Source: Limnanthes douglasii subsp. nivea (taxonomy: Eukaryota; Streptophyta; Magnoliopsida; Brassicales; Limnanthaceae). From it: a stretch of DNA of 64,000 nt. Shown in pieces: positions 33,984-43,909 of this stretch. Numbering within the stretch: the stretch's first letter is position 1; the number at the start of each line of letters is the position of its first letter. The notes under the pieces were generated by a model. That model was not told the origin of the DNA. It searched no databases and saw only the letters and a list, made by a program, of their open reading frames with translations. The stretch covers positions 180,004,807 through 180,068,806 of the forward strand of contig JAUPFV010000004.1 in the NCBI GenBank assembly GCA_036936605.1, written 5' to 3'. A program made the position numbers and the translations under genes.

Positions 33984-36482
33984 ATGAATCCGGACAATCC
34001 AGAAGTGCCACCAGCTTTGCTCGAAGTGGTGGGAGAAAACGATGAATACACTATCGAAGAGCGTGATAGGCTAAAGGGTGAAATAGAAGCTCTGAGGGCT
34101 GAAAAGGCCAAGATGGGCTTGAAAGAAAAGTCCAAAGCATCGGTTGCTCATCACACCGATAACCCCAGAGAGCGTGAGTCTTCAAAGACTCATGTGAGCA
34201 CTAAAAAGACTCATGCCAGTTCCAAAAAGTCTCACCGGTCTAAGCCAGTGGAGAGTTCTAACTCAAGCTCAGAATCCTCTGATAGCTCTTCGGATAGTGA
34301 GGGAATTGAGAAATCTTTATCCTCTAGCAGCGATGAGGGTCGAACTAGAAAGAAGCAGAAGCAGATCAAAAAGTATTCAAGAAAAAGGGATAGACATGGA
34401 AGGATGAAGAAGAATATTGGTAAAGGGTCATCACACAGCCGGAGGCATGTGGATCGAATGCTAATGGATCCCTTTGCTTTCCACGATGAACCAGGTATCT
34501 TTGCAACTCCCAATGAGGATACTGTGTTCAGTCGTGGAAGAAATTGGAGAGAATATCCATTGTCTTCTAAAATTCTGTCCGGAAACCTCCCTAAAAGGTT
34601 TGACGGCACCAAAATAGAGAAGTACGATGGCAGTACTGATCCGGACAACCATCTGGAGCAATTCAAAAACTTCATGATGAACTTTGATGACGATGAGAAA
34701 CTGCTCTGTAGGGCATTCTCCCAGTCATTCACAGGGAGTGCTCTAAAGTGGTACAACAGCCTGCCTCAGGGTTGTATTAAAGATTCCGATACTTTTTGGG
34801 TAGCCTTTCGAAGGCAGTTCGTAGGGAGTAAAGAGCTAAAAGGCAATAGAGACACAATAATCCATTGTTCCTAGGAACCAAATGAGTCCTTGAAAGAATA
34901 TATAAGTCGTTTTTTGAACACCAAGAATGGGTTGGCTGATTGCTTCGAACAGGTAGCAATAGCATCCCTGAGACAGGGTTTGAACCCAGACAATCTAGCT
35001 GATTCAGTGACCAGAAAGAAGGCCATGACATGGGGAGGGTTGCTGAATCAGGTTGGCAAACAAATAAACGTCGATGAAACAAAGAAAACCAGGGTGCACA
35101 GGCAGGTGAGGTCTACCCCAGTAGCACCAAATCCCAATCAGAATCAGTCCGGGAACAAAGTAAGAGAGACCGGACAGGGGCATGGTAGGGCAAAAGCTCA
35201 GTCTCAGCCAGCTGCTCCTGCTCAAAGTCAACAATCCAGAAACAAGAGAGGGCCATGGGTCCAACCGGAGTGGTTCGCAGAGTTAAAAGAAAGTGTGGCC
35301 ACTATCTTTGATAAAACGAAGGAAGAGGTGCATTACCGGAGACCGGCAACATTGCAGTCTCCCAGAGAGCATCACAACAATTCTTTTTGCCAATATCATA
35401 ATGATATTGGTCATACCACTGATGACTGTATAGCATTGAAACAAGAAGTTCAAAACTTGATTGAAAGGGGAAAGCTGGGGGCCTACGCGAAAAGAAGAGG
35501 GGGTAACAGGCCTGATAACACTCATCGGGTTGGTCCAAGTAATGCTGCTCCGGAGGGAGCCATGGTTATAATTGAAAGGTTTGACGTGAAATCTGAGTAC
35601 TTGGATCCTGATCCAACTCGAAACAGAGTGGGTGCAATTGAGGAATGTTCTAGGTCAGTCTCCGGGCTCATTAAGTTTTTCGAGTCACTTACAATTTTCG
35701 GAGGGGACACTATGACAGCTCATACTGCTTCTTCGAGGAAGAGGCATGTTCATACTTTGGCCTCCCAGCTAGAAGGAGGCATGACTTCCTATCAGTCACA
35801 AAATTCATTCCCCTTCATTATTTTTGATGAAGATGATTTAAGAGACATTGCTGGCCCTCATGAGGATGCTGTTGTCATAGGAGCATCTATAGGGGGCAAT
35901 GCCATAAGACGAATCCTGGTGGATACTGGAAGCTCAGCCAATATCCTTTTCCTAACCACATATAAGAAAATGAAAAATCCAGCTGTAATTCAGAGTTCGG
36001 ACAGGTCAATCGTGGGCTTTACAGGCAGGTCAGCAGATGTGATTGGAGAGTTCGAAGAAGAAGTATTATTGGGCAAGGGCCCTTTCAAGAAAATGGTGAG
36101 AATACTATTTATTGTGGTGGATTGTCCCACTTGCTATAATACTATTCTAGGGAGGTCTTGGCTCTCTAGGATGCATGCAGTGGCTTCAACAGTCCACCAG
36201 TGCTTGAAATATGCTGTTCAGGGACAGGTTGGAGTCGTCCGGAGCAGCCAAAAGATTGCAAGAGAATGTTATGCCACTACCCTGGCTCCCCGAACGCTGG
36301 GGGCAGTCCGTATTAATGAACAATAGCACTTTGAGGGCCTTTCTGGGGGTGAGGGTGAAGTTGATGACCCCAGAGAGACCCATGGAGTATTAATACCGAT
36401 CGAAGAAGTAGAAACACACTGTTTGGAAGATGGGGAAAAGTGTCAAGATAGGGTCCAAGATGCCACCAGTGTTGAAAAATAA
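33984..36482 (+). pseudogene. Tat-2 gag and protease (in-frame stops)
   Basis: The ATG at 33984 starts MNPDNPEVPPALLEVV; the frame is open upstream to 33939. A serine/lysine-rich region follows, then the gag core (KRFDGTKIEKYDGSTDPDNH, MMNFDDDEKLLCRAFSQSF, FWVAFRRQFVGSKE). A TAG at 34872-34874 interrupts just before ESLKEYISRFL; the rest is open in the same frame to 36326. It includes a CQYHNDIGHTTDDC zinc-knuckle-like motif and the retropepsin loop RILVDTGSSANILF (near 35920), followed by LFIVVDCPTCYNTILGRSWL. Further in-frame stops at 36324 and 36480. Homologous to Tat-1 gag throughout. Confidence 0.93.
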
Positions 36483-38526
36483 AATGTTTTTTTTGAAGAA
36501 CCATCAGCACGTTTTTGCTTGGTGCAATGCTGATGTTACTGGAGTTCCATCAGAAGTGATATCAGATCATCTATCTGTCCGGAGAGACATAGCTCCAGTG
36601 GTTTAAAAAAAAAGAGTTTTTTCTAAAGAAAAGGCTGATGTTATTGTGCAAGAGGTCGACAGACTCACCAAGATGGGGCATATCAAGGAGTCTCAATACC
36701 CTTTGTGGACTGCCAATCCTGTCTTGGTAAAAAATAAGAATGGCAAGTGGCGCATGTGCATTGATTTCACGGATCTCAATAGAGCTTGCCCAAAAGATTT
36801 GTATCCAGTTCCCCGGATTGATCAGTTAGTAGACTCCACCTCTGGGAACAAGCTGCTTTCCTTTATGGATGCTTTCTCTGGATATAATCAGATTCAAGTA
36901 GATCCAAAGGATCAAGAGCATACCACATTTGTTACTGACAGGGGACTTCATTGCTACAAGGTGATGCCATTTGGTTTGAAAAATGCTGGGGCTACTTATC
37001 AGAGGTTAGTCAACAAGGCATTTGCTGATCAAATTGGAAGAAATATGGAAGTATACATTGACAATATGATGGTGAAGAGTGTGGATGAGCAGTTTCACTT
37101 GTCCGATCTCCAAGAAAATTTTGCCAACTTGGTGAAAGTGAATTTGAAGTTAAACCCTGAAAAGTGTGTGTTCGGAGTACAGTCCGGGAAGTTTCTAGGC
37201 TATATCATAAGTGAGCATGGAATACAGCCCGATCCGGACCAGCTAAATGCTCTTTTCCAAATGGAGCCTCCTCGAAACATTAAAGAAGTACAACACTTAA
37301 CGGGGAGATTAGCTGCCTTAAACAAATTTATCTCAAGATCTTCGGACAGGTGTGCACCTTTCTTTCAAACTTTGAAGGCTGCAAAGGGATTTGATTGGAC
37401 CCCGCAGTGTGATGAGGCTTTCAGTGAGATCAAGAAGCACCTATCCTCTCCCAAGACTTTGTTTAAACCAGTTGATGGGGAGACCCTCTTCGTATATTTG
37501 GCAGTTTCAAGTTATGCCCTCAGTGTTGTGTTGGTAAGAGAAGTCGATGGTCATCCCCATCCAGTATACTACATCAGTAAAAGTTTGGTAGATGCAGAAA
37601 GGCGTTACCTGAAACTCGAAAAGTTAGCATTGGCCCTAGTAATAGCTGCTAGGAAGATGAGGCTTTATTTCCAGGCTCATCCCATCATCGTCCGGACTTC
37701 TTTCCCTCTGAAGAATGTCCTCCAAAAGGCAGACATTTCAAGGAGGATGACTAAGTGGTCAGTAGAGTTGGGGGACTTCGACATAGATTTTGCTCCCCGA
37801 ACAGCAGTCAAGGCCCAAACTGTGGCAGACTTTTTGGTTGAATTCCACTCTGACAGGGATTCAGAGCAAGCTACTGACATAAAAGATAAAAAGATGTGGG
37901 TCGTCCGAATAGATGGTGGATCTAGCACTATGGGGTGTGGTGCAGGAGTATGTTTAACTTCCCCATATGGAGACAAGATGTACCAGGCTATTTGTTTTGC
38001 TTTCAGGGCATCTAATAACGAGTCTGAATACAAAGCAGCTATAGCTGGGTTAAAGTTAGCCTACATTTGTGGGGCTAAGAGGGTCAAGCTGCTAAGTGAC
38101 TCCCAACTACTTATCCACCATGCCCAAGGTCAATCTGAGGCTATGAAGGAGCAACTTGTGAAGTATTTACTCCTCCTCGAAAATGAAGAACTTAAGTTTA
38201 AAGGTGTTGTCTATGAGCACATTCCCCGGACAGAAAATGAGCTAGCAGACTCATTGGCAACCATAGCATATACGGAGTCATATCCATGGATCCATGTGCT
38301 CGAAAGCCCCTCCATTCAACTTAGTAAGGGTAAAGAAGAGGAAATTTTTGAAGTACAAGTGAAACAACCTCAAGACTGGAGGTTTCCTCTCCTGCAATAT
38401 CTCTCCGATGGTGTCGTGCCTCCGGATAAGTCACTAGCCAGAAGATTTAAACATAAGGCTCGTGGTTTCATCATATTGAGAGAAGTGTTGTACAAAAAGT
38501 CCTATAGTAAACCTCTCAATCGCTGA
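36483..38526 (+). pseudogene. Tat-2 reverse transcriptase and two RNase H domains
   Basis: HVFAW near 36507 starts the pol part in the gag frame; a one-base shift in the A run at ~36605-36613 moves the frame, which is then open from 36616 to 38526. RT: NGKWRMCIDFTDLNRACPKD, DAFSGYNQIQVDPKDQE, MPFGLKNAGATYQRLV and VYIDNMMVKS. The catalytic box is YIDN instead of YxDD. The first RNase H (LFVYLAVSSYALSVVLVRE) lacks the usual catalytic Asp, as is common in this group. The second, from about 37893, has RIDGGSSTMGCGAG, NNESEYKAAIAGL, LLSDSQLLIHHAQG and ADSLATIAY with its acidic residues present. TGA at 38524-38526 separates it from integrase. Confidence 0.94.
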
Positions 38527-39612
38527 TTGGGGGATGAAGAATCACAAGTAGTCCTCTCTGAATTGCATGATGGTGAGGGATCAGCCCATTGTGGGTTTAG
38601 AGATTTAACAAGAAGGGTTTTACTCTCCGGTTACTATTGGCCATCAATCATGAAAGATGCTAAGGAATTGATAAGAAGGTGTGACCCATGCCAGAGGTAC
38701 ATCAACGAAATTCATGTACGAGCCATTCCTTTAGAATCAATTTCTGAGCCCATTCCTTTTGCTCGATGGGGATTGGAATTAGTGGGGCCTCTCCCTGTGG
38801 CGTCCGGAGGACGCAAAACTATAATTGTGGCCATAGACTACTTTTCGAAGTGGATAGAAGCAGCCCCCCTAGCAGGGACAACATCAAAAGTTGTTATAAA
38901 ATTTATTCTATCCAACATCTGTTGCAGATTTGGTGTCCCACAGAAAATAACAACAGACAATGGGCCACAATTCGATAATAGGGAAATGGAAAGTTTATGT
39001 GCCTCAAGGGGTATACAACATTGTTTTTCTTCACCTTTCCACCCACAAGAAAATGGTCAAGTTGAAGTGGCTAATAGAACTATACTGTCCGGTTTAAAGA
39101 AGAATTTGGAAAGGGCTGCTGGGAATTGGCCTAGTTATCTACAAGAGGTCTTGTGGGCCTACCAGACAACACCTGGGGCTGCAACACAAGAGTCACCCTT
39201 TGCCTTGGTCTATGGGATGGATGCAGTAGCCCCCATAGAGAAGACCCTCCCCTCTTTTCGTGTCCACAACTTCTCCGAACACGCTAACGAGGTGGCAATC
39301 AGAAGTCAACTTGATTTGATAGAAGAAAGACGAGTTAAAGCTCACCTTAGGGTTGCACACTACCAGGGCTTAATGAGAAGCAGGTTTTCTTCCAAAGTTA
39401 AAAGAAAAGATTTCCAACCAGGGGACAAAGTATTAAGGAAGGTCTTCTTACACACTAAGGAAAAGCTGTTCGGAAAGTTGGCCCCGACTTGGGAGGGTCC
39501 ATATATGATTGTTGAAAGAATTAAACCTGGAACATATTGGTTGGAAGACAAAGATGGCAGAGTTCTAACTCATCCTTGGAATATCGAGCATCTCCGGATG
39601 TACTTGGAATAG
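38527..39612 (+). pseudogene. Tat-2 integrase (open, downstream of an in-frame stop)
   Basis: 361 codons in the same frame as RT. Zinc domain: ELHDGEGSAHCGF, then YYWPSIMKDAKELIRRCDPCQ (HHCC). Core: IVAIDYFSKWIE (first Asp), ITTDNGPQF (second Asp), FHPQENGQVEVANRT (Glu). The C-terminal part has GDKVLRKVFLHTKEKLFGKLAPTWEGPYMIVERIKPGTYWL in pieces and ends HPWNIEHLRMYLE, stop at 39610-39612. All catalytic residues are present; only the TGA before it breaks the polyprotein. Confidence 0.95.
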
Positions 39613-39669
39613 CACTTGTGTAAATATTTACTTGTTTAAAGTTTTGTCCCTTGTCATACTATCCGGATT

Positions 39670-39805
39670 GAAATAACTAAGGGCTATTTAAACTCTAGCC
39701 GGAAAACTTAAACACTCTCACTATGAAATAACTAAGGGCTATTTAAACTCTAGCCGGAGAACTTAAACACTCTCATTATGGAACAACTAAAGGCTACTTA
39801 GACTA
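39670..39805. repeat. 55-bp tandem repeat after Tat-2 integrase
   Basis: GAAATAACTAAGGGCTATTT begins units at 39670 and 39725, and a diverged third unit starts at 39781. A second pair, GCCTTGGCCTTCCAAGGACTTT, is at ~39890 and ~39982. They lie between integrase and the 3' end of the antisense gene, as in Tat-1. Confidence 0.85.
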
Positions 39806-40035
39806 TGACTATCAAAATTAAAACGAACAATGAAAGGAGATGATGGTTGCACATAATAGAAATATTCATTGAAATAAATAACTTAAAATTGCCTTGGCCT
39901 TCCAAGGACTTTTAAATGGTCAAAGTAGAACACAAAAAACCTATCCGGTCAGATACCAGACACCATTACAAAAAGAGTGCCTTGGCCTTCCAAGGACTTT
40001 AGTCTGGATAAAAAATAAACAAAGTGGATCATAAG

Positions 40036-43000
40036 TTAAGGTTGAGCCTTTGAAGATGGCTCACCTTCATCTACCTTCTTACCCTTAGGGTCGTCTTTCC
40101 CTTCATCTACCTTCTTGCCTTTAGGATCGTCTTTCTCGTCATCTGGGCTCTCCCCAGTATGTTCTTCATCATCCGAGGAGCCACTAGAGTAGCCATACCT
40201 GTCACCTTCGGCCATCGTGTGGTATGGGAGGTCTTCAGGCTCAACATAAAACCATAAGTCCCCTAGGTTCCTCTACGGAAACTTTTCATGGAAGAGTAGA
40301 ACCATGTCAGACCTCACCTTCTCAAGCAGTTGCTCTTCGCTCTTGATCATCTGGTTGGCATAAGCATTGATCTTGGCTTGGATCTTGGCCTCCTGCTCCT
40401 GTAACAAAGTATTTTTCTCCTCGGCAGCCTTGGGCACTGCATTCTCAAGGGAAATCTTATCAGTGGTTAAGTTGGTGATGACTTTGTCCTTTGCCTTGGT
40501 TTCTCCCTTTGAGGTAGCAATGTATTTCTCCAGACCGGACAGTTTCTCCTGGAGGTCTTTGATGGTTTCCTCTAAAGTGGTGACTTTGGTGGTGCTTGTC
40601 TTTTGGCTTCTCTTCAACTCCTCGTTTTCTTCTTTCAACATGGCAGCATTGGAGGTGGCAGTACGAAGGTCTTCGGACAGCTTTTCCTTCTCAGACTTAA
40701 GGTCGTTGATGATGTTTGTCTGACCTCGAACTTGTCTCTCCAACGTAAGTACCGGCTGCACATTGCTTAACAAGGAGTGGGCTATGGTATCCTTTTCACT
40801 AGAGATAATAAAAGTCTTACCGTTAAAATTGACCGTGTTAGAGCTGCTCGGAGGAATGTAAGGCCCTGCAAAGTCATCTCTAGGGAGGTTGAGGAAGTAT
40901 TCACCAAGCTCACCGAGACCGGTGATGTCCACTGCATCAATGTTGAGATCTCCTCCCTCAACCTCATCAGTGTGAAAGTCCCCCGGAATCTCTTCGGCGT
41001 GCGTTGGGTCAGAAGGCTCAACTTGGAAAGAAGGCTCCGGAGCCCGGAGAGAAAGCTCGTTTCCCTTAGAAGTCTTTTTCTTCTTCGTCTCCCGGTCTGC
41101 ACCTTCGCTTCCCTGTTTGCGATTTATCTTGGAAGCCCTTGGAGGTTTTGGGAGATTTGTTTCCTGCCTCTCAGTCTCTTGCTCCACTACTTGCAAGAGA
41201 GCAGCATCGATTTGGCTCTGGGCTGGCCCCTCAGGGACTGTTGGAGCATCCTTCTCAGCATCAGCAGGGTTGGCATCGCCCATCACCCTTTTTCCCTTCT
41301 TCTTCTTCTTGCCTTTCATCTTGCTCGGGGCTTTGGCTCGGCCTGGCAGGATGAGTGTCCCATCTGGTTCAAGGGTCCTCTTGAGCACAACATCTGGAGA
41401 AGGTTGGGTGGTGAGCTCCTCCCAGGTCAAGTCTCTCCAACCTGTGGTGTTCCACAGGTGAGACCTTGCCAAATTTCCACTAGTGAAAGCATCGTGGAGT
41501 CGGTTCCCCCAGTTCTCAGCAGCCCAGGCATTAATTTTGCCATAAGTGACCTGCCCGGCTTTCAAGTGGTCACTAAACTCCTTGGGCAGTTCTGCTAAGA
41601 CAAAAGTAAGACAAATTAGTATAAACTAAGTCCAAAAAGAAAAGACAAGAGAGACAAAAATATAAAGGCAAGATGCTTACGGTCACTCCTCCACCTGCTT
41701 CTGAGGAGGCTTGGGTTCTCTCCGGCTTTTATCCTCTTGCCATTCTCCCAGGCACCACTGACGAACAGGAACTGGGTCCTCCAATTCCTCTCTGCCTCCA
41801 GCATATCATCCACCGCCTTGAAGTTATTCCCCATGTTAAAGTGGTAGAAGGGGATGTGGTGGTTTCTACACAGGATAGCCACTGCAGCAAACTCCTCCAT
41901 GGGCAGAGGGATCCCGGACAGCCTTGATGCCATGATGCATGACATAAGGGTATACCAAGCGTTGGGGCTCAGCTGGCTCGGACAGAGTTTGGTCAGATGG
42001 AAATATCTGACAATCTCTGGGTCTAGTGGGAGCCTGAGCCCCCAGTTGAACAGCTCCGTGAACATAACCACCTCACTTAACTTGCAATCCATGGGGGTCT
42101 CCGGATGTATTGGGATCCTGATCTTTACATTTTCTGGAATACCCCATTTTGAACGCATCCTGCCCAACTCAGCAGTGTGGATGAATGCATAGTTGATTTT
42201 TTGTAGGGAGAGAAGATAGTTAACGTTGACCTTGTGAAAACAAGGCCCTGCTTTTCCTTCTAGGCTATCGGGCAGATCTGGATGCCTCAAGTACAATTTT
42301 TCTTTGCCCTTGTCCTTCTTGGCAACTATCTCTTTGCTAGTCTGACCGGAGGGCTCAGACTCAAACGGGGCCTCTTCAACAGAGTCCTCCATCACTTCCT
42401 CCATGATCGTTGAAGGGATTTCAGCAGCTGTAGTGGGGGGAGGGTTCAAACTTGATTCAGCCTTATATCCGGACTGATGGGCCTCAGTGCCCCTTTGACT
42501 TCTGCTCTCCGGTAAAGTGTTTGGAGCAAAAGTTTCTGGTTGAAGGTTTGGATTGGAGCCCTCCGGTCCGGACAACCTGTCCTTAGGAGCTATAATTGGC
42601 ACCTCTGATCCGGTGCTGCTATCCTTTGCCCCCGATCTTGAGGGAGTGTTTTTAGTCCCCTGGCCTTTAACCAGCCGTCCTGTCCTCCTAACAACCAGCT
42701 TCTCAAGAGAATGCTCCGTGTCTGATCCCATTGCAAGAAAGGGAGAAGGTTTTCTAAGGCTAGTGGCTGTTACTCCTGGCTCGACAGTAGGCACCGATTC
42801 CTGAACTGAGGAACCAGAGATTATGGGGGAGTAGGTGGTTTGAAATAATTTTCTAGGCTTGGTACCTTTGGAAGAGGACGAGCCACGATCTGACTCAGAT
42901 GCAAAGGTGATAGGTCTGTCAACAGGTGAGGCAGGCAACCCTGTAGCAATCCGTCTTTCTCTTTCGACTTTTTGAGCCTTCTCTAGCTCAGAAAGGTTGA

Positions 43001-43040
43001 GCCACCCGCCTTTGACAAGAGCGTTCCTCGCTGTAAACAT
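40036..43040 (-). CDS. Tat-2 antisense gene: two-exon protein of ~890-970 aa
   Basis: Exon 1 43040-41681, intron 41680-41595 (GTAAGC...TCTTAG, 86 nt, phase 1), exon 2 41594 to a TAG at 40275-40273 (893 aa). The frame then stays open for another 78 codons to TAA at 40036, so the TAG may be a recent loss. Order: serine/proline-rich N-terminal half; a folded domain (about residues 240-450) with FHKVNVNYLLSLQKINYA, FNWGLRLPLDPEIVRYFH, MASRLSGIPLPMEEF and WENGKRIKAGENPS, similar to the Pfam 'putative gypsy type transposon' family; lysine-rich KMKGKKKKKGKR (nuclear localisation-like); a long coiled coil; an acidic tail with KDDPKGKKVDEG twice. Extra antisense ORFs are known in Tat elements. Function is unknown; chromatin or nuclear targeting is a guess. 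Confidence 0.85.
41595..41680 (-). other. Intron of the Tat-2 antisense gene
   Basis: 86 nt, T-rich on the coding strand, donor C|GTAAGC after WRSD, acceptor TTGTCTTAG. Removal joins the two long frames exactly (1360 and 1322 nt, phase 1). Read unspliced, exon 1 hits a stop at 41616. Confidence 0.85.
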
Positions 43041-43140
43041 AAAATGTTGGACTAAGTTTTTTTCTTTAGAGAGAGAAAGCTTTGAGAGTTTTTACAGAAG
43101 TAAGTTTGAAGGAGATGGTAAAACAGTAGAAATGAATTTG

Positions 43141-43150
43141 TATTTATAGT
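43141..43150 (-). promoter_or_regulatory. TATA box of the Tat-2 antisense gene
   Basis: ACTATAAATA on the minus strand, about 100 bp upstream of the antisense ATG at 43040, followed by a CT-rich leader (GCTTTCTCTCTCTAAAG). Confidence 0.6.
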
Positions 43151-43460
43151 AAATCTGAAAAAGCAGTTGATTCCTAGGAGAATTCGAAAAGTTTGGCAAT
43201 GATTAAAAGACGGCGCTGATGTCACCACCTGTAATTAAAGAGGTTGCTTTTCGAAGAAGGTGGGTTCGAAATTCAAGGTGAAAAAACAGCTGAAGCAACC
43301 AATCAGAGAGCGACACGTGTCCCACGAACTCTGGCAAAAACCGTTTTGAATTCGTGAAGCTTTATCTGTCCGGATAAACCCATAGACCTGTCCGGATTAA
43401 AACTACCTCTGACATCGGACTGTTTTTCAGGTCTTTGGCAAGAATATTTGCACAAACACC

Positions 43461-43475
43461 TAAAAAAGAGGCTCT
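43461..43475 (+). promoter_or_regulatory. Tat-2 polypurine tract
   Basis: AAAAAAGAGG immediately before the 3' LTR, with five bases between; primes plus-strand synthesis. Confidence 0.6.
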
Positions 43476-43902
43476 TGATGAGTCCGAATTCTGCACACTC
43501 CCCGGACAAGGACAGATCGGTCCAAGGCCTCCGGACCGGACAGATCACACGAACCGGACAGATCATTTTGGACACTATGACCATAGGACTGTTCGAACTA
43601 TGACAAAAGTACTAAAAAACCTAAACACTTCTTGACTAAGCTACTTGCTCTCCTACTTAGAGCTCATGGGTTTTTGAACATGACCCGGGTTCATTAAACA
43701 TGACCCGAAAGCCCATAAGGGCCCAAACATCAGGGTATAAATACCCAACCACCTGCATTAAGTAGGAATAATGAAAATTAACTGCTACCAGGCTGCTTAA
43801 TTATCTCTCTACTCTTTACTCTAAACACATAACACCCACACACTACCATAAAACACCAACTGAAATTACCAACCTACCCTCAGGCGATTATTATCCACAC
43901 CA
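43476..43902 (+). repeat. Tat-2 3' LTR
   Basis: 427 bp, same length as the 5' LTR, 8 transitions different. Followed by TTATC at 43903-43907. Confidence 0.96.
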
Positions 43903-43909
43903 TTATCCA

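Larger units (their letters stand above)
33485..43902 (+). mobile_element. Tat-2: young full-length Tat-type Ty3/gypsy retrotransposon (10418 bp)
   Basis: Complete structure: 427-bp LTRs (TGATGAG...ACACCA), primer-binding site, gag-protease, RT, RNase H, archaeal-type RNase H, integrase, tandem repeats, antisense spliced gene, polypurine tract and 5-bp target duplication. The LTRs differ at 8 of 427 positions by my count, all transitions (about 1.9%). At a commonly used plant LTR rate of 1.3e-8 per site per year that is roughly 0.7 million years. Gag-pol has in-frame stops at 34872, 36324, 36480 and 38524 and a one-base shift in an A run near 36605, so this copy cannot make its own polyprotein. 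Confidence 0.96.

Noticed and set aside
34232..34756. Minus-strand open frame of 174 codons opposite Tat-2 gag
   Set aside because: Serine/leucine-rich mirror of the gag Ser/Lys-rich region; no counterpart in Tat-1.
40777..41598. Plus-strand open frame of 273 codons in Tat-2
   Set aside because: Complement of the antisense gene exon 2, with no domain and no similarity; a shadow of high-information sequence on the other strand.
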